Below are positions 8,932 through 18,600 of a stretch of DNA of 64,000 nucleotides, in pieces; within the stretch, counting starts at the first letter, position 1, and every line of letters begins with the position of its first letter. Both the position numbers and the translations under genes were made by a program. The stretch comes from Labilithrix sp. (GTDB taxonomy: Bacteria; Myxococcota_A; Polyangia; Polyangiales; Polyangiaceae). Location of the stretch: assembly GCA_019637195.1 (NCBI GenBank), contig JAHBWA010000024.1:1-64000 (forward strand), given 5' to 3'. The notes under the pieces were generated by a model, which saw only the letters and a program-made list of their open reading frames with translations, was not told the DNA's origin and ran no database searches.

Positions 8932-10161
8932 TCAGCCCGAGAGCAGGACGATCTTCGTGATCTCCGGCGGCGCCGCCACGCGCGACGGCGGACCGGTCAC
9001 GCCGAAGCCGCGGTTCACGTAGAGCGTCGACCCGCCTCGGTCGTAGCGCCCGGCGACGAACTCCATCAGCGCCGCGGCCGGGCGAAACCCGGGGTTTATC
9101 TGGCCGCCGTGCGTGTGTCCGCTCAGCTGGAGGGCCACGCGGCCCTGCGCCTCCACGAAGTAGCGCGGCTGGTGCGCGAGCAAGACGCGCGGAACGTCGG
9201 GCGGAAGCGCGGCGAGGGCGCCGCCGAGGTCCGGACCGCCGTGCCCGGGGGTGCTCGCCCGACGCCCCTGCAGATCGTCGACCCCGAGGAGCGCGAAGCC
9301 GCCGCCGTCGCCGCGCCGGAGGTGAAGGCCGTCGTTGTGGAGGAGGCGCACCTTCGATCGGCGGATCGACGCCGCGACCGCCGCGGCGCCGGCGTAGTGA
9401 TCGTGGTTGCCCAGGATCGCGTACGCACCGTCGCGCGCGCCCGCGCCGAGCAGGCGCGCGATGAGCTCACCGATCCGCTCGGCTTCGTGATCCACGAGGT
9501 CACCGGTCGCGACGACGATGTCCGGTTTCACGCGACGCACGAGCTCGAAGCCCTCGTCGAGCTCGCGATCCCCGACGAACGCGCCGACGTGGACGTCCGA
9601 CACCTGGGCGATCACGTAGCCGTCGAGCGCGCGCGGCCAGCCCGGCACCACGATGGGCACCTCTTCGATCGCGAACGCGTGCCGGCCGCGGACCATGCCC
9701 CAGCCGAGCGCCGCGCTCGACGCGCAGGCCACGCCTACGCCGGCCATCCGCTCCACGGCCTCGCGCCGGCCGACCCGCGCCTCCGCCGCGACGCCGTCGA
9801 CGGGCGGCCTCACCGCGTCGAATGCGCGCGCGACCCCTCGCGACAGGAGCGCGAGCAGGCCGAGCGGCGCGAGCGAGATGACGACCACGGCGACCTCGAC
9901 CATCGCGATCGCGAGCACGTCGTGGAAGAACGGTCCGCGGAGCCACCAGCCGAGCACGCGCAGGGTCGCGAGCACCGCCGAGAGCGCGCCTGCCACGGCG
10001 AAGATCAGGCGCCGCCGGGCCCGCGCCGCCGGAAACGCGGAGAGGACCCAGCGCGCCGCGAGGAAATGAGCCCCACCGCTGACGAGGAGAAAGACGAGGA
10101 CGCGCAAGGCGCCAAAGCATAGCGAGCCCGCGCCGCGACCACGAACGGTACGGGCGACCAC
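8932..10161 (-). CDS. Membrane-anchored metallophosphoesterase (YkuE-like)
   Basis: Two-metal phosphoesterase (calcineurin-like fold), 409 aa with a GTG start. Residues 15-110 hold three or four membrane helices. The catalytic domain follows with the full motif set: SDVHVG (DxH), GDLVDHE, GNHDHY, an AHQPRYF segment and GHTHGGQINPG. YkuE relatives act on phospholipid or UDP-sugar phosphate bonds at the membrane; the substrate here is not known. It lies 111 nt upstream of the PEGA gene on the same strand, and downstream of a repeat tract that follows prmC. Confidence 0.88.
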   Translation of the reverse strand: MVARTVRGRGAGSLCFGALRVLVFLLVSGGAHFLAARWVLSAFPAARARRRLIFAVAGALSAVLATLRVLGWWLRGPFFHDVLAIAMVEVAVVVISLAPLGLLALLSRGVARAFDAVRPPVDGVAAEARVGRREAVERMAGVGVACASSAALGWGMVRGRHAFAIEEVPIVVPGWPRALDGYVIAQVSDVHVGAFVGDRELDEGFELVRRVKPDIVVATGDLVDHEAERIGELIARLLGAGARDGAYAILGNHDHYAGAAAVAASIRRSKVRLLHNDGLHLRRGDGGGFALLGVDDLQGRRASTPGHGGPDLGGALAALPPDVPRVLLAHQPRYFVEAQGRVALQLSGHTHGGQINPGFRPAAALMEFVAGRYDRGGSTLYVNRGFGVTGPPSRVAAPPEITKIVLLSG

Positions 10162-10228
10162 GCGCGCCGCTCACGAGCCGCCGCGCTCACGGCGCCGACG
10201 ACACCGGGATCAGCGCGGGCCGCCGTGG

Positions 10229-10332
10229 GGATCCAGCTCGCGGCGCCGACGACGCCCCCGCTCAGCGCGCGGGCGCCGTGGGATCCAGCTCGCGGCGCCG
10301 ACGACGCCCCCGCTCAGCGCGCGGGCGCCGGC
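10229..10332. repeat. 52-nt tandem repeat covering the 3' end of prmC
   Basis: Two nearly identical 52-nt units start at ggatccagct at 10229 and 10281, with a more diverged partial unit just before (about 10177-10228). The unit nearest prmC contains its last codons and its stop (10314-10316); the next unit repeats the same stop context downstream. It looks like a tandem duplication of the gene's own 3' end. Confidence 0.8.
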
Positions 10333-11225
10333 CGGAGCCCGCTCACGACGCGTTCGATCTTGCCGTAGTCGCGCTCGACGCTCACCTCGCCGTAGCCGCG
10401 GTCCTCGAAGAGCGCGCGCGTCGCGTCGGCCTCACCGGCGCCGATCTCGAGCGCGAGCACGCCGCCGGGGGCGAGGAACGCCGGCGCGGCGTCGACGATC
10501 TTCCGCACGAGATCGAGCCCGTCGGCGCCGCCGTCGAGCGCGGCGCGCGGCTCGAAATCCCGGACGTCGGGCATCAGCCCTTCGATGTCGCCAGTCGGGA
10601 TGTACGGCGGGTTCGCGGTGATCACGTCGAAGCGCGCGCCCGCCGGGACGGCCGCGAACAGATCGCTCTGCACGAACGCCACGTTGTACGCGCCCAGGCG
10701 ATAGGCGTTGTCGCGCGCCACGGCGAGCGCGTCGGCGCTGATGTCCGTCGCGAGCACCTTCGACGTCGGGCGCTGCCGCGCCATCGTGACGGCGACGCAG
10801 CCGCTCCCGGTGCAGAGATCGCAGAGGCGCATCGAGAGCGAGACGTGGGCGCTCCGCGCGAGCGCGACGTCGACCAGCGCCTCGGTGTCCGGACGCGGGA
10901 CCAGCACGCGCGCGTCGACGCGGAACGTGCGCCCGTAGAACTCGCGCTCGCCGCGGAGGTACGCGATCGGCTCGCGGGAGCGGCGGCGCTTCACGAGATC
11001 GCGCAGGAGCGCGAGCTCGCCGGCCTCGAGCGGGCGGAGGGACTCGATGATCACGCGCGTGCGATCGATCCCGAGCGCGAACGCGACCAGCACCTCGGCG
11101 TCGAGGCGCGGGTTCTCGATGCCGCGCGCGCGGAAGTCGTCGGTCGCCCACTTGACGAGCGATCCGATGGTCCAGGTCTTCTGTGGCTCAGCTTGCAAGC
11201 TTGGCGCGCTCCTCGGCGACCACAC
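10314..11225 (-). CDS. prmC: Release factor glutamine methyltransferase PrmC (HemK)
   Basis: S-adenosylmethionine-dependent enzyme that methylates the GGQ glutamine of peptide chain release factors. The N-terminal helical domain (about 20-100) is followed by the methyltransferase fold with the SAM loop LCDLCTGSGCVAV and the diagnostic NPPY motif (ITANPPYIPTG). Length (303 aa from ATG 11225) is near the usual 280-300. That ATG overlaps the phosphomannomutase gene by 38 nt; a TTG a few codons inside would shorten the overlap. Both genes are co-directional, so coupling is likely. Confidence 0.93.
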   Translation of the reverse strand: MWSPRSAPSLQAEPQKTWTIGSLVKWATDDFRARGIENPRLDAEVLVAFALGIDRTRVIIESLRPLEAGELALLRDLVKRRRSREPIAYLRGEREFYGRTFRVDARVLVPRPDTEALVDVALARSAHVSLSMRLCDLCTGSGCVAVTMARQRPTSKVLATDISADALAVARDNAYRLGAYNVAFVQSDLFAAVPAGARFDVITANPPYIPTGDIEGLMPDVRDFEPRAALDGGADGLDLVRKIVDAAPAFLAPGGVLALEIGAGEADATRALFEDRGYGEVSVERDYGKIERVVSGLRPAPAR

Positions 11226-12612
11226 CCTCGACCTCGCGGCGGATCGCGTCGAGCTCCTCCGAGGTCCCCGCCTCGAAGCGCATCACCAGCACGGGCCCGG
11301 TGTTCGACGCGCGGACGAGCCCCCACTTCGGCGGAGTCGCCTCGCCGGCCCCGGCCGAAGGCGCGAACGAGATCCGCGCCCCGTCGATGTCGAGCACGGC
11401 GTTCCCCGCCGCCTTGAAGCGCTTCGTCACCGCGGCGACGACCTGGAACTTGATCGCGTCCGGGCAATCGACGCGGAGCTCGGGCGTCGTGAACGTCTTC
11501 GGCACGTCCGCGAGCATCGCGCTGAGGGGCCGCGGGTCGTTCGCGAGGATCTCGAGCAGGCGCAGCGACGCGTAGATCGCGTCGTCGTACCCGAAGTAGC
11601 GATCGGCGAAGAACAGGTGACCGCTCATCTCGCCGGCGAGCAGCGCGCCGGTCTCCTTCATCTTCGTCTTGATGAGCGAGTGCCCCGTCTTCCAGACGAC
11701 CGGGTCGCCGCCGTGCTTGGCGATGTCGTCGTAGAGCGTCTGCGAGCACTTCACCTCGCCGAGGATCGTCGCGCCCGGCCGCTGCGCGAGCAGCGCGCGC
11801 GAGAAGAGGATCATCAGCTTGTCGCCCCAGACGACGTCGCCGTTCTCGTCGACCGCGCCGAGCCGGTCGGCGTCGCCGTCGTAGGCGATGCCGACGCGCG
11901 CCTTGGTCGCCCGCACGCGCTCGACCAGCGCGGCGACGTTCTCGAGCACGGTCGGGTCGGGGTGGTGGTTCGGGAAGCGGCCGTCCATCTCGCAGAAGAG
12001 CGGGTCGGGCTCGAGGCCCAGCGCCTTCATCGTCTTCATCGCGAGCGGTCCGCCCGCGCCGTTGCCGGCGTCGACGACGAACGCGAGCTTCGGTGCCTTC
12101 GAGAAGTCGAAGCGCTCCGTCATCTCGGCGACGTAGGCGTCCTCGACGCTCGAGGTCTCGACGCTGCCCTTGCGCTCGGGGCCGAGGTCGCCGCGCTCGA
12201 TGCGTCCGCGCAGCGTCTGGATGTCGGCGCCGAAGAAGCTGGCCTTGCCGCGCATCATCTTGAAGCCGTTCTCGTCGCCGGGGTTGTGGCTGCCGGTGAT
12301 CATCACGGCGCCGTCGGTCGCGAGGTGATGCGCCGCGAAGTAGAGCATCGGCGTCGGCCCGACGCCGACGTCGATGACGTGCGCCCCCGCGTCGACGAGC
12401 CCCTTCACCAGCGCCGCGAAGAGCCGGGGCGACGAGAGACGGCAGTCGCGCGCGACCGCGACCCGGAGCGGCCCGTCGCCGGAGCGCTGCTCGGCGAGCA
12501 TGGCGCCGAAGCCCCGCCCGATGCCGTGGGCGAGGGGGTCGCCGAGGTCGCGCTCGGCGACTCCACGGATGTCGTACTCACGAAAGACATGACCGGGAAA
12601 GGCGGCGCTCAT
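11188..12612 (-). CDS. Phosphomannomutase / phosphoglucomutase
   Basis: Alpha-D-phosphohexomutase interconverting mannose (or glucose) 6- and 1-phosphates for polysaccharide and LPS precursor synthesis. From ATG 12612 (474 aa) the four family landmarks appear in order: the phosphoserine loop TGSHNP (Ser about 108), the metal loop DGDADR (about 245-250), the sugar loop GEMSGH (about 327-332), and the phosphate loop near the C terminus (RASNTGPVLVMRFE). The frame is open to 12678, but MSAAFPGHVFREYDIRG is the expected family N terminus. prmC follows with overlapping ends. Confidence 0.93.
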   Translation of the reverse strand: MSAAFPGHVFREYDIRGVAERDLGDPLAHGIGRGFGAMLAEQRSGDGPLRVAVARDCRLSSPRLFAALVKGLVDAGAHVIDVGVGPTPMLYFAAHHLATDGAVMITGSHNPGDENGFKMMRGKASFFGADIQTLRGRIERGDLGPERKGSVETSSVEDAYVAEMTERFDFSKAPKLAFVVDAGNGAGGPLAMKTMKALGLEPDPLFCEMDGRFPNHHPDPTVLENVAALVERVRATKARVGIAYDGDADRLGAVDENGDVVWGDKLMILFSRALLAQRPGATILGEVKCSQTLYDDIAKHGGDPVVWKTGHSLIKTKMKETGALLAGEMSGHLFFADRYFGYDDAIYASLRLLEILANDPRPLSAMLADVPKTFTTPELRVDCPDAIKFQVVAAVTKRFKAAGNAVLDIDGARISFAPSAGAGEATPPKWGLVRASNTGPVLVMRFEAGTSEELDAIRREVEGVVAEERAKLAS

Positions 12613-12697
12613 CCGGCCCACAAAACCGCTTTTGTCGCGCCGCCGCAAGGCCAACGGTCCGTGACAGGCCCCGGGCACGCGGGATAATGTCGCCGCG

Positions 12698-13303
12698 TTG
12701 GACGCGCCCTCCGCCCTTCCCCCGGCCCCCGCTGAAGCGCCGTACGTCTACGCGGCGACGGACCTTCGTCCGAGGCAGACGCGCGAGATCGAGCTCTGCG
12801 AGAAGGCCTCGCAGTTCGACTGGAAATACACCGGGGCGTTCGCGCTCGGCTTCGCGGCGAGCGTCTACGTCAACATCGGGCACCTGAAGCACACGGGCGA
12901 GCCCGCGCTCCGGCTGCTCGGGCCCGGCCTCGTGGGCTTCACGTGGGGCGGCTTCCTCAGCGGCGGCTACCTCTCGCTGCCGAAGTGCGACCCGATGTGG
13001 GCCTACGGGCCGCCGCCCGAGGGGCACGTGCGCGCGCAGTGGCCCATCGCGACGGCGATCGCCGTCGTCGCCGGCGTCACGGCGCCGATCATGGATTACA
13101 CGGTCCTCGGGCCGGTGAAGCTGAGCTGGCCGGTCGAGGAGCGGAGCGCCCGCGTGTTCATCGCCGCGGGCGCCGGCGTGCTCGGCGCGCTCGTCCCGTA
13201 CATCCTCCCGCCGCAGACGTGGTCGGCGGCCAAGGAGATCGAGCGCATGCGCGTCCAGGGCCTGCCGGGCGGCGCGCAGGTCTCGTACCTGCTCGCGTTC
13301 TGA
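12698..13303 (+). CDS. Small multi-helix membrane protein, function unknown
   Basis: A 201-aa protein not recognised as any named family. It appears to begin with TTG at 12698. A soluble N terminus of about 45 residues is followed by hydrophobic segments around 48-60, 75-92, 113-135 and 148-165, giving three or four membrane passes. A short conserved-looking stretch GGFLSGGYLSLPKCDPMWAYG lies between helices 2 and 3. It is divergent from the phosphomannomutase gene, with 85 nt between starts. Coding is supported by codon periodicity and hydrophobic patterning only. Confidence 0.65.
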   Translation: MDAPSALPPAPAEAPYVYAATDLRPRQTREIELCEKASQFDWKYTGAFALGFAASVYVNIGHLKHTGEPALRLLGPGLVGFTWGGFLSGGYLSLPKCDPMWAYGPPPEGHVRAQWPIATAIAVVAGVTAPIMDYTVLGPVKLSWPVEERSARVFIAAGAGVLGALVPYILPPQTWSAAKEIERMRVQGLPGGAQVSYLLAF

Positions 13304-13399
13304 CGACGCGCGACACGCGCAGGAGGCGACGGACATGGGCCCATGGCGGACCTCGAAACGGCCCTCGTCCGCGGAGCAGATCCAGTAGCCTCGCTGGCC

Positions 13400-14206
13400 A
13401 TGCAATGCCTCAACTGCGGTGGACAAGTCGAGTGGGCGGGCGGCGGCCAGCAGGCGCGTTGTACGCGTTGCTCCTCACTCTTCAATCAACACAACGGCCA
13501 GCTCACGCCCGCCGCGGGCGGCGCACCCGCCGGGTACGGCGCACAGCCCGCCGGTTACGGCGCGCCGGCCCCCGGCTACGGCGCGCCGCCTGGACACGGC
13601 GCGCCGCCGGGCGGCTACGGTGCGCCGCCGGGCGGCTACGGCGGACCGCAGCCGCAACACGACGTCGGCGCGGGCACCTTCGACATGGGCGACGGCCACC
13701 AGCTCCGCGTGAAGATCAACGGCATGACGCCGGAGAACTTCGTGAAGAACAAGGCCACGAGCATGGTCCTCGGCTGGATCGTCGGCGCCGTCGTCATCGG
13801 GCTCATCGTCGTCGGCGCCGTAGGAGTCGGCCTCTACGTCTCCACCCAGAGCGGCAACGCCACGACGCCCGCGGCGGCCGCCAAGGCAGCGGAGGCGGCG
13901 AGCTGGGACGGCAAGTCGACCTTCACATGCGGCGGCAACGACGTCGTCGCGCTCGCCGGCGTGACGGCGACCGCGGGCGTGAAGGCAGGCGGCAACTGCC
14001 AGCTCACGCTCACGAGCGTGAGCATCACGGCGCCGGTCGCGATCGACGCGAGCGCCAACGCCAAGATCACGATGACCGGCGGCAGCGTCACGGCGTCGAC
14101 GAACGCCGTGGTCGCGAGCGCCAACGCCAAGGTCGACTTCGTCGGGACCGCCGTGAACGGCAAGGTGAAGAAGAGCGGGAACGCCAAGGTCACCGGCGCC
14201 GACTGA
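13400..14206 (+). CDS. Zinc-ribbon membrane protein with DUF3060-like C-terminal domain
   Basis: A 268-aa protein. Residues 1-30 form a zinc ribbon (MQCLNCGGQVEW...CTRC), then comes a Pro/Gly/Tyr-rich repeat tract (units like GYGAPP, about 40-85), one membrane helix (GWIVGAVVIGLIVVGAVGVGLYV), and an extracytoplasmic beta-rich domain of short repeats such as IDASANAKITMTGGSVTA. The last resembles DUF3060, seen in actinobacterial and myxobacterial surface proteins. ATG 13343 is also in frame, but 13400 begins directly at the zinc ribbon. Function unknown; the architecture suggests a sensor or scaffold crossing the membrane. Confidence 0.75.
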   Translation: MQCLNCGGQVEWAGGGQQARCTRCSSLFNQHNGQLTPAAGGAPAGYGAQPAGYGAPAPGYGAPPGHGAPPGGYGAPPGGYGGPQPQHDVGAGTFDMGDGHQLRVKINGMTPENFVKNKATSMVLGWIVGAVVIGLIVVGAVGVGLYVSTQSGNATTPAAAAKAAEAASWDGKSTFTCGGNDVVALAGVTATAGVKAGGNCQLTLTSVSITAPVAIDASANAKITMTGGSVTASTNAVVASANAKVDFVGTAVNGKVKKSGNAKVTGAD

Positions 14207-14450
14207 CGCCGGCGGCGGGCATGGCGCCGCTCACCACGCCGGGCGGCCGGACGGCCGGCCGAGCGTCGCTCAACGAACCCCGCGAAACCGGCGGGGCGGC
14301 GGGCGGCGGCGCCGCCTCGACGCGGCTCCAGTGGGGAGCCGCCGCGTCACGGATCGCGGACGAGCCCCCGGGGAACGCGCGGGCGCGGGCGCTCTCGGAG
14401 GCTCGTGCGGCGGTACGCGCGTTGCACTTCTCGCCTCCGAGGAGAGCGAG

Positions 14451-15509
14451 ATGAACCAGTCGCGCAAGGTATGTCGTGGGCTCTTGGTGCTCTGTGGAGC
14501 GCTCGCCGCTTGCGCGGCGCCGCTCGAGGACGACGACGAGGGGACGTCGCACGACAGCGCGATCCGCAGCGGGTCGACGTCGACGGCGCACCCGGCGGTG
14601 GGGATGCTCTACTTCAACGCGAACTGGACCTGCACGGGCACGCAGCTGGGACCGCAGCTCGTGCTCGCCGCCGCGCACTGCGCGTACAGCGCGCCGCAGA
14701 GCGGGTACACCGTCGCGAGGACGACCGCGCAGGCGGCGCCGCGCGGCATGATGTTCTACCCGTCGGTCTCGAGCTCCGGCGCCTACTCGACGCGCGACGG
14801 CGTCTCGATCGATCGCGTCTACGCGTGGAAGTCGAGCCGCGACACCTCCGATCCCGATCTCGCGCTCTTCCACCTGGCGACGCCGCGCGCGCTCACCAGC
14901 TACCCGTCCGTCGGCGCGGCGGTGCCCACGACCGACGCGACGGTCACCGCCGTGGGGTATGGCTGCTCGAACGACGGGGTCGGCTTCTACACGAAGCGGG
15001 AGCGTTCGCTGCGCTGGCAGTCGGACCTCGCGCCCGGCACGATCAACTCGATGAGCGGCTTCGCGACTTCGTCGACGACGAGCGCCGTGCTTTGCCCGGG
15101 TGACTCGGGCGGCCCGCTTTACGACGGGACGTACATCTTCGCCGTCGCGTCGGCGGGAGACGCGAGGATGTCCTTCTGGGTCGACGCGACCTCGATGCAA
15201 CGGACGATCTCCGGCGCGCTCGGCGTCTTCGACGTGCCCGGCGGCTCGGCCACGCCCGGCGGCTCGGCCACGCCCGGCGGCTCCGGCAGCACGCCCACCC
15301 CCGGCGCCTCCGCGTGCGCGCAGGGCGGAGGCTGGTGGTGCGCCGACTCCGCCGGGAACGTCCCCGCGGGCTATTCGAGCGCGCCCGTCGGGGCGGACGT
15401 CTCGCTCCACCGCGTGTACTGCTCGGGCGGACGAGTCACCGGCGCGATCGAGCGCTGCCCGAACGCGTGCGTGAGGGCGGCGCGCGGAACGGCCGACAGC
15501 TGCCGCTGA
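14451..15509 (+). CDS. Trypsin-like serine protease lipoprotein
   Basis: Secreted S1-family endopeptidase. The signal peptide ends in a lipobox (GALAAC, Cys about 21), so the protein is probably lipid-anchored. The catalytic triad is complete: His76 in AAAHC, Asp136 in DPDLALF, and Ser219 in GDSGGP. After the protease domain (to about 260) a linker of PGGSAT-type repeats leads to a Cys-containing C-terminal module (about 285-352, WWCADSAG...CSGG...CPNAC). A purine-rich gaggagagcgag lies directly before ATG 14451. The upstream 244 nt hold no gene. Confidence 0.92.
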   Translation: MNQSRKVCRGLLVLCGALAACAAPLEDDDEGTSHDSAIRSGSTSTAHPAVGMLYFNANWTCTGTQLGPQLVLAAAHCAYSAPQSGYTVARTTAQAAPRGMMFYPSVSSSGAYSTRDGVSIDRVYAWKSSRDTSDPDLALFHLATPRALTSYPSVGAAVPTTDATVTAVGYGCSNDGVGFYTKRERSLRWQSDLAPGTINSMSGFATSSTTSAVLCPGDSGGPLYDGTYIFAVASAGDARMSFWVDATSMQRTISGALGVFDVPGGSATPGGSATPGGSGSTPTPGASACAQGGGWWCADSAGNVPAGYSSAPVGADVSLHRVYCSGGRVTGAIERCPNACVRAARGTADSCR

Positions 15510-15510
15510 T

Positions 15511-15531
15511 CCGTGGGTGTCCGTCCCACGG
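15511..15531 (+). terminator. Hairpin after the serine protease gene
   Basis: A 7-bp stem (CCGTGGG/CCCACGG) with a 7-nt loop starts 2 nt after the stop codon. There is no T-run after it, so it is at best a weak intrinsic terminator or a 3'-end stabiliser. Confidence 0.3.
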
Positions 15532-15611
15532 GCCGTCCCGCAGATCGGCGGGCGCCGCGTCGAGCGCGCGGACGCGAGCGATCGTCCGCGCGTCACCGCC
15601 GACCGCTCGCG

Positions 15612-18600
15612 TCAGAACCGCGTGTAGCCGTACGTCTGGTAGAGCCCGCGGATGAGATCCATCAGCTCGACCTGATCCTGGAGCCGAGCGCGCGCCCGGT
15701 TGATGTAGTAGTCGCGGTTCTCCGCGTCGGCGGGCGCCTCGAGGCGCGCGTTGTAGTCGTCGATGAGCTTCTGCCCCTGCTTGACCAGGTCCGAGCCCGG
15801 GCTGTAGCGGCCGTCGGCGTAGTCGATCGCCGCGTACTGCTTGCCGGTGAGCGGGTCGGTCATCGTCACGGGCGTGAGGCCCGCGCCGGGCGTGAACGCC
15901 TCGCCGCAGCCGACGCACCAGACGCGGACCGCGTCGTTCCACGACTGAGAGAAGTTCGACTGGAACTCCGCCATCGAGAAGAACAGCGCGTACGCCTTGT
16001 AGAAGAAGTACCAGCCCGAGTCGATCGCCGTGCCGCGGAGGTCGGCCTCGCCCGGCGTCGTCACCGCGCCGTCCTTGCCGCCGAGCGTCTGGAAGACGTT
16101 CGGCGTCATGAGCGTCGGACCGCCCGTCATCGAGCTCTCCACGCGCCACGCGTACTTGTCGTACGAGTCGGTGGCGACGCCGCCGAACACGCCGCTCATC
16201 GCCTTCGGGTACGCGAGGTAGAAGCCGATGCGGTAGCTGACGGCGTTCGTCTGGTCCTGACCGACGAAGTTCGTCGACGTGTTGGTCAGCGTCAGGAGCG
16301 CCGCGATCTTGTCGTAGAACGACCCGATGTTCTTGATGCGGTTGAAGAAGCCCTGGCCGCTCGCGTTGTCGTAGCGCGTGTAGCGGTAGCGAGCGCCGCT
16401 GTCGATGTCGAGCGTGAGCTGCTTGTCGTTCGACGTGCACTTCGTCGCGGCGCCCTGGGCGTCGCGGCACGCGTACGGCGACGACGTCGCCTGCGCGAAG
16501 AAGGTGCCGTCCGCCTGGAGCGCGCTGTCGGTGTTCGGGATGTAGACGCCGACGTCGGGCGTGCCGAGGACGTCGATCAGGCGGTCGAGGCCCCAGGTCG
16601 TCGCCATGGTCGAGCCGAGGCCGCCGGCGGGATCTTTGAACCAGTCCGCGTTGGTGATGTAGCCGTTCTTCACGCCCTCGGCGCCGCCGAGGACCGCCCG
16701 CCAGTAGTAGTCGTACGAGCCCTGGTAGAAGAGCCAGTGGATGTACTGCGAGTGGACGTGGCTGAAGTACCGCGTCGCGATCTTCGCGAGGTAGCCCGTC
16801 ATCATGTTGTAGCCGCTCGCGCGACCGCGCGTGAAGGCGTCGAACACGTAGTACTGCCGGTAGCGGCTCATCGCGTCGGACACGACCTCCATCGGGTCCA
16901 TGCCCTGGTCCCATCGCTGGCAGAGCGGGCGGTTCGCGCTGCCGGCGAACTCGTCGCCGCAGTAGCGGTACGGGACGACGTCATAGCCGCCGTTCTTCGA
17001 CGTGGTCTTGACGTTGCTCGTGTTGCCCTTCGCCTTGAGGTACGCGACGCGCGCGTTCTCGACGACGTCGGCGAACGGGCGGATCTCGCGGCCGCCCTTC
17101 TTGATCGCGTCGATGCCGCCGCCGAACTCGCCGGGGATCATCGTGTAGTGGCGGTACTGGCGGTTCAGGTTGTCGAGGACCTCGGCGCTGTAGCCGGTGA
17201 AGAAGCCCGAGCCGAACTTGTTCGCCTCCGCGTTGTAGAGCGGATCCTTGATCGCCCCCTTCGGGAAGGTCTCGACGAGGTCGCCGTAGCCGAAGCGGAT
17301 CGCGGCGTAGTCGTACTTGCCGAGGCCGCGGATGTCGGCGTTGAAGCGCGCGCCGTAGTCCATGACCGTCGAGTACTGCAGCTCGGTCATGCCGGCGTTC
17401 TTCTGGTTGTCCGTCATCGGCGCGCCGAACTGGAGGTTCTCCTGCTTGAGATCCCAGAACTCGTCGAAGAAGTTGAGCGCGTCGCTCGAGCCCTCGAAGT
17501 TGTGGCGGAGGCCGATGGTGTGGCCGACCTCGTGCTCGAGCAGCCCGCTCAGGATGCGCGCGCGAAGGTCGTTCCACATGTCGTGCTGCGCCTGCTCCTG
17601 CTCCTGGGCGGAGCCGGCGGCGGCGTACTTCGCGGCCATCTGCCTGGCGAGGCCGACGATCGAGTCGTCGACGAGCGAGGCGTCGAGGTAGCAGTGGTGC
17701 TCGCCGAGGAACTTCTGGCGCTCGTTCTCCTGCTTGACCACGTCGGACGCGGCGAAGACGTCGGAGATGCGCTTCATGTCGTCGTCGGAGAGCGCCTGGT
17801 CGGGCGACTTGCCGGCGAGGAAGTGCGTCTCGGGGGTGTCGAAGATCTTCCGCTCGAGCGGGGTGCCGCGGATCATCGCGCGTCGCTCGGCGCCCGACGG
17901 GCCGGTCGCGAGCGGGAGGCCCTTCTCGGTGATCGCCTTGAGGAGCGGGCGGTCGATGCCGCGCTCGACGTTGGCCTGCGCCGCCGCGAGGTCGAAGCCG
18001 GCCTGCCCTGGCGCGACGCCGGCGAAGCCGGGCACGGCGCTCCGGCGCGGGCCGGGGACCTCACCGCGCGCGAGGCGCTTGGCGTACTCGTCGGTGGAGA
18101 CGCCGTTGATGTAGTCGAACTCGTTCGTCTTGCCGTTGAGGAGGTTGACGATGTCGACCGCGTTCTGCGCGTAGGTGTCGAGCGCGCCGCCGTAGACGTA
18201 GGCGCTCGCGGTGAAGAGCTCGCCGGTGATCGGGTCGCCGTAGCTCGGACCGAAGCCGAGCGGACCGGAGGGCTGGGGCTTCGACACCCAGTACATGAAC
18301 GAGTACCGGAGGTCACCCTGACGCGCGACCGTGCCCGGCTGGCCGCACGCGGCGGGGTCGCCCTCCTTGACCGGGTTGTTCTGGCAGAGGATGAACGAGC
18401 GCTCGCCGGCCTGCTTCATCCGCTCGACCTCGCCGCGGAGCTCCGCGTGCGAGAGCGCCGAGCCCGGATCGCGATCCTCGAGCAGCCGGAGCGACGCGAC
18501 GGTCTCGTTGAAGGCGTCGTTCCAGCCGTCGGCCGTCGCCTGCGCGACCGGCTTCATCGCGTCCGGCCACTCCGCGTTGAGGAAGTAGACGATCGGGCGG

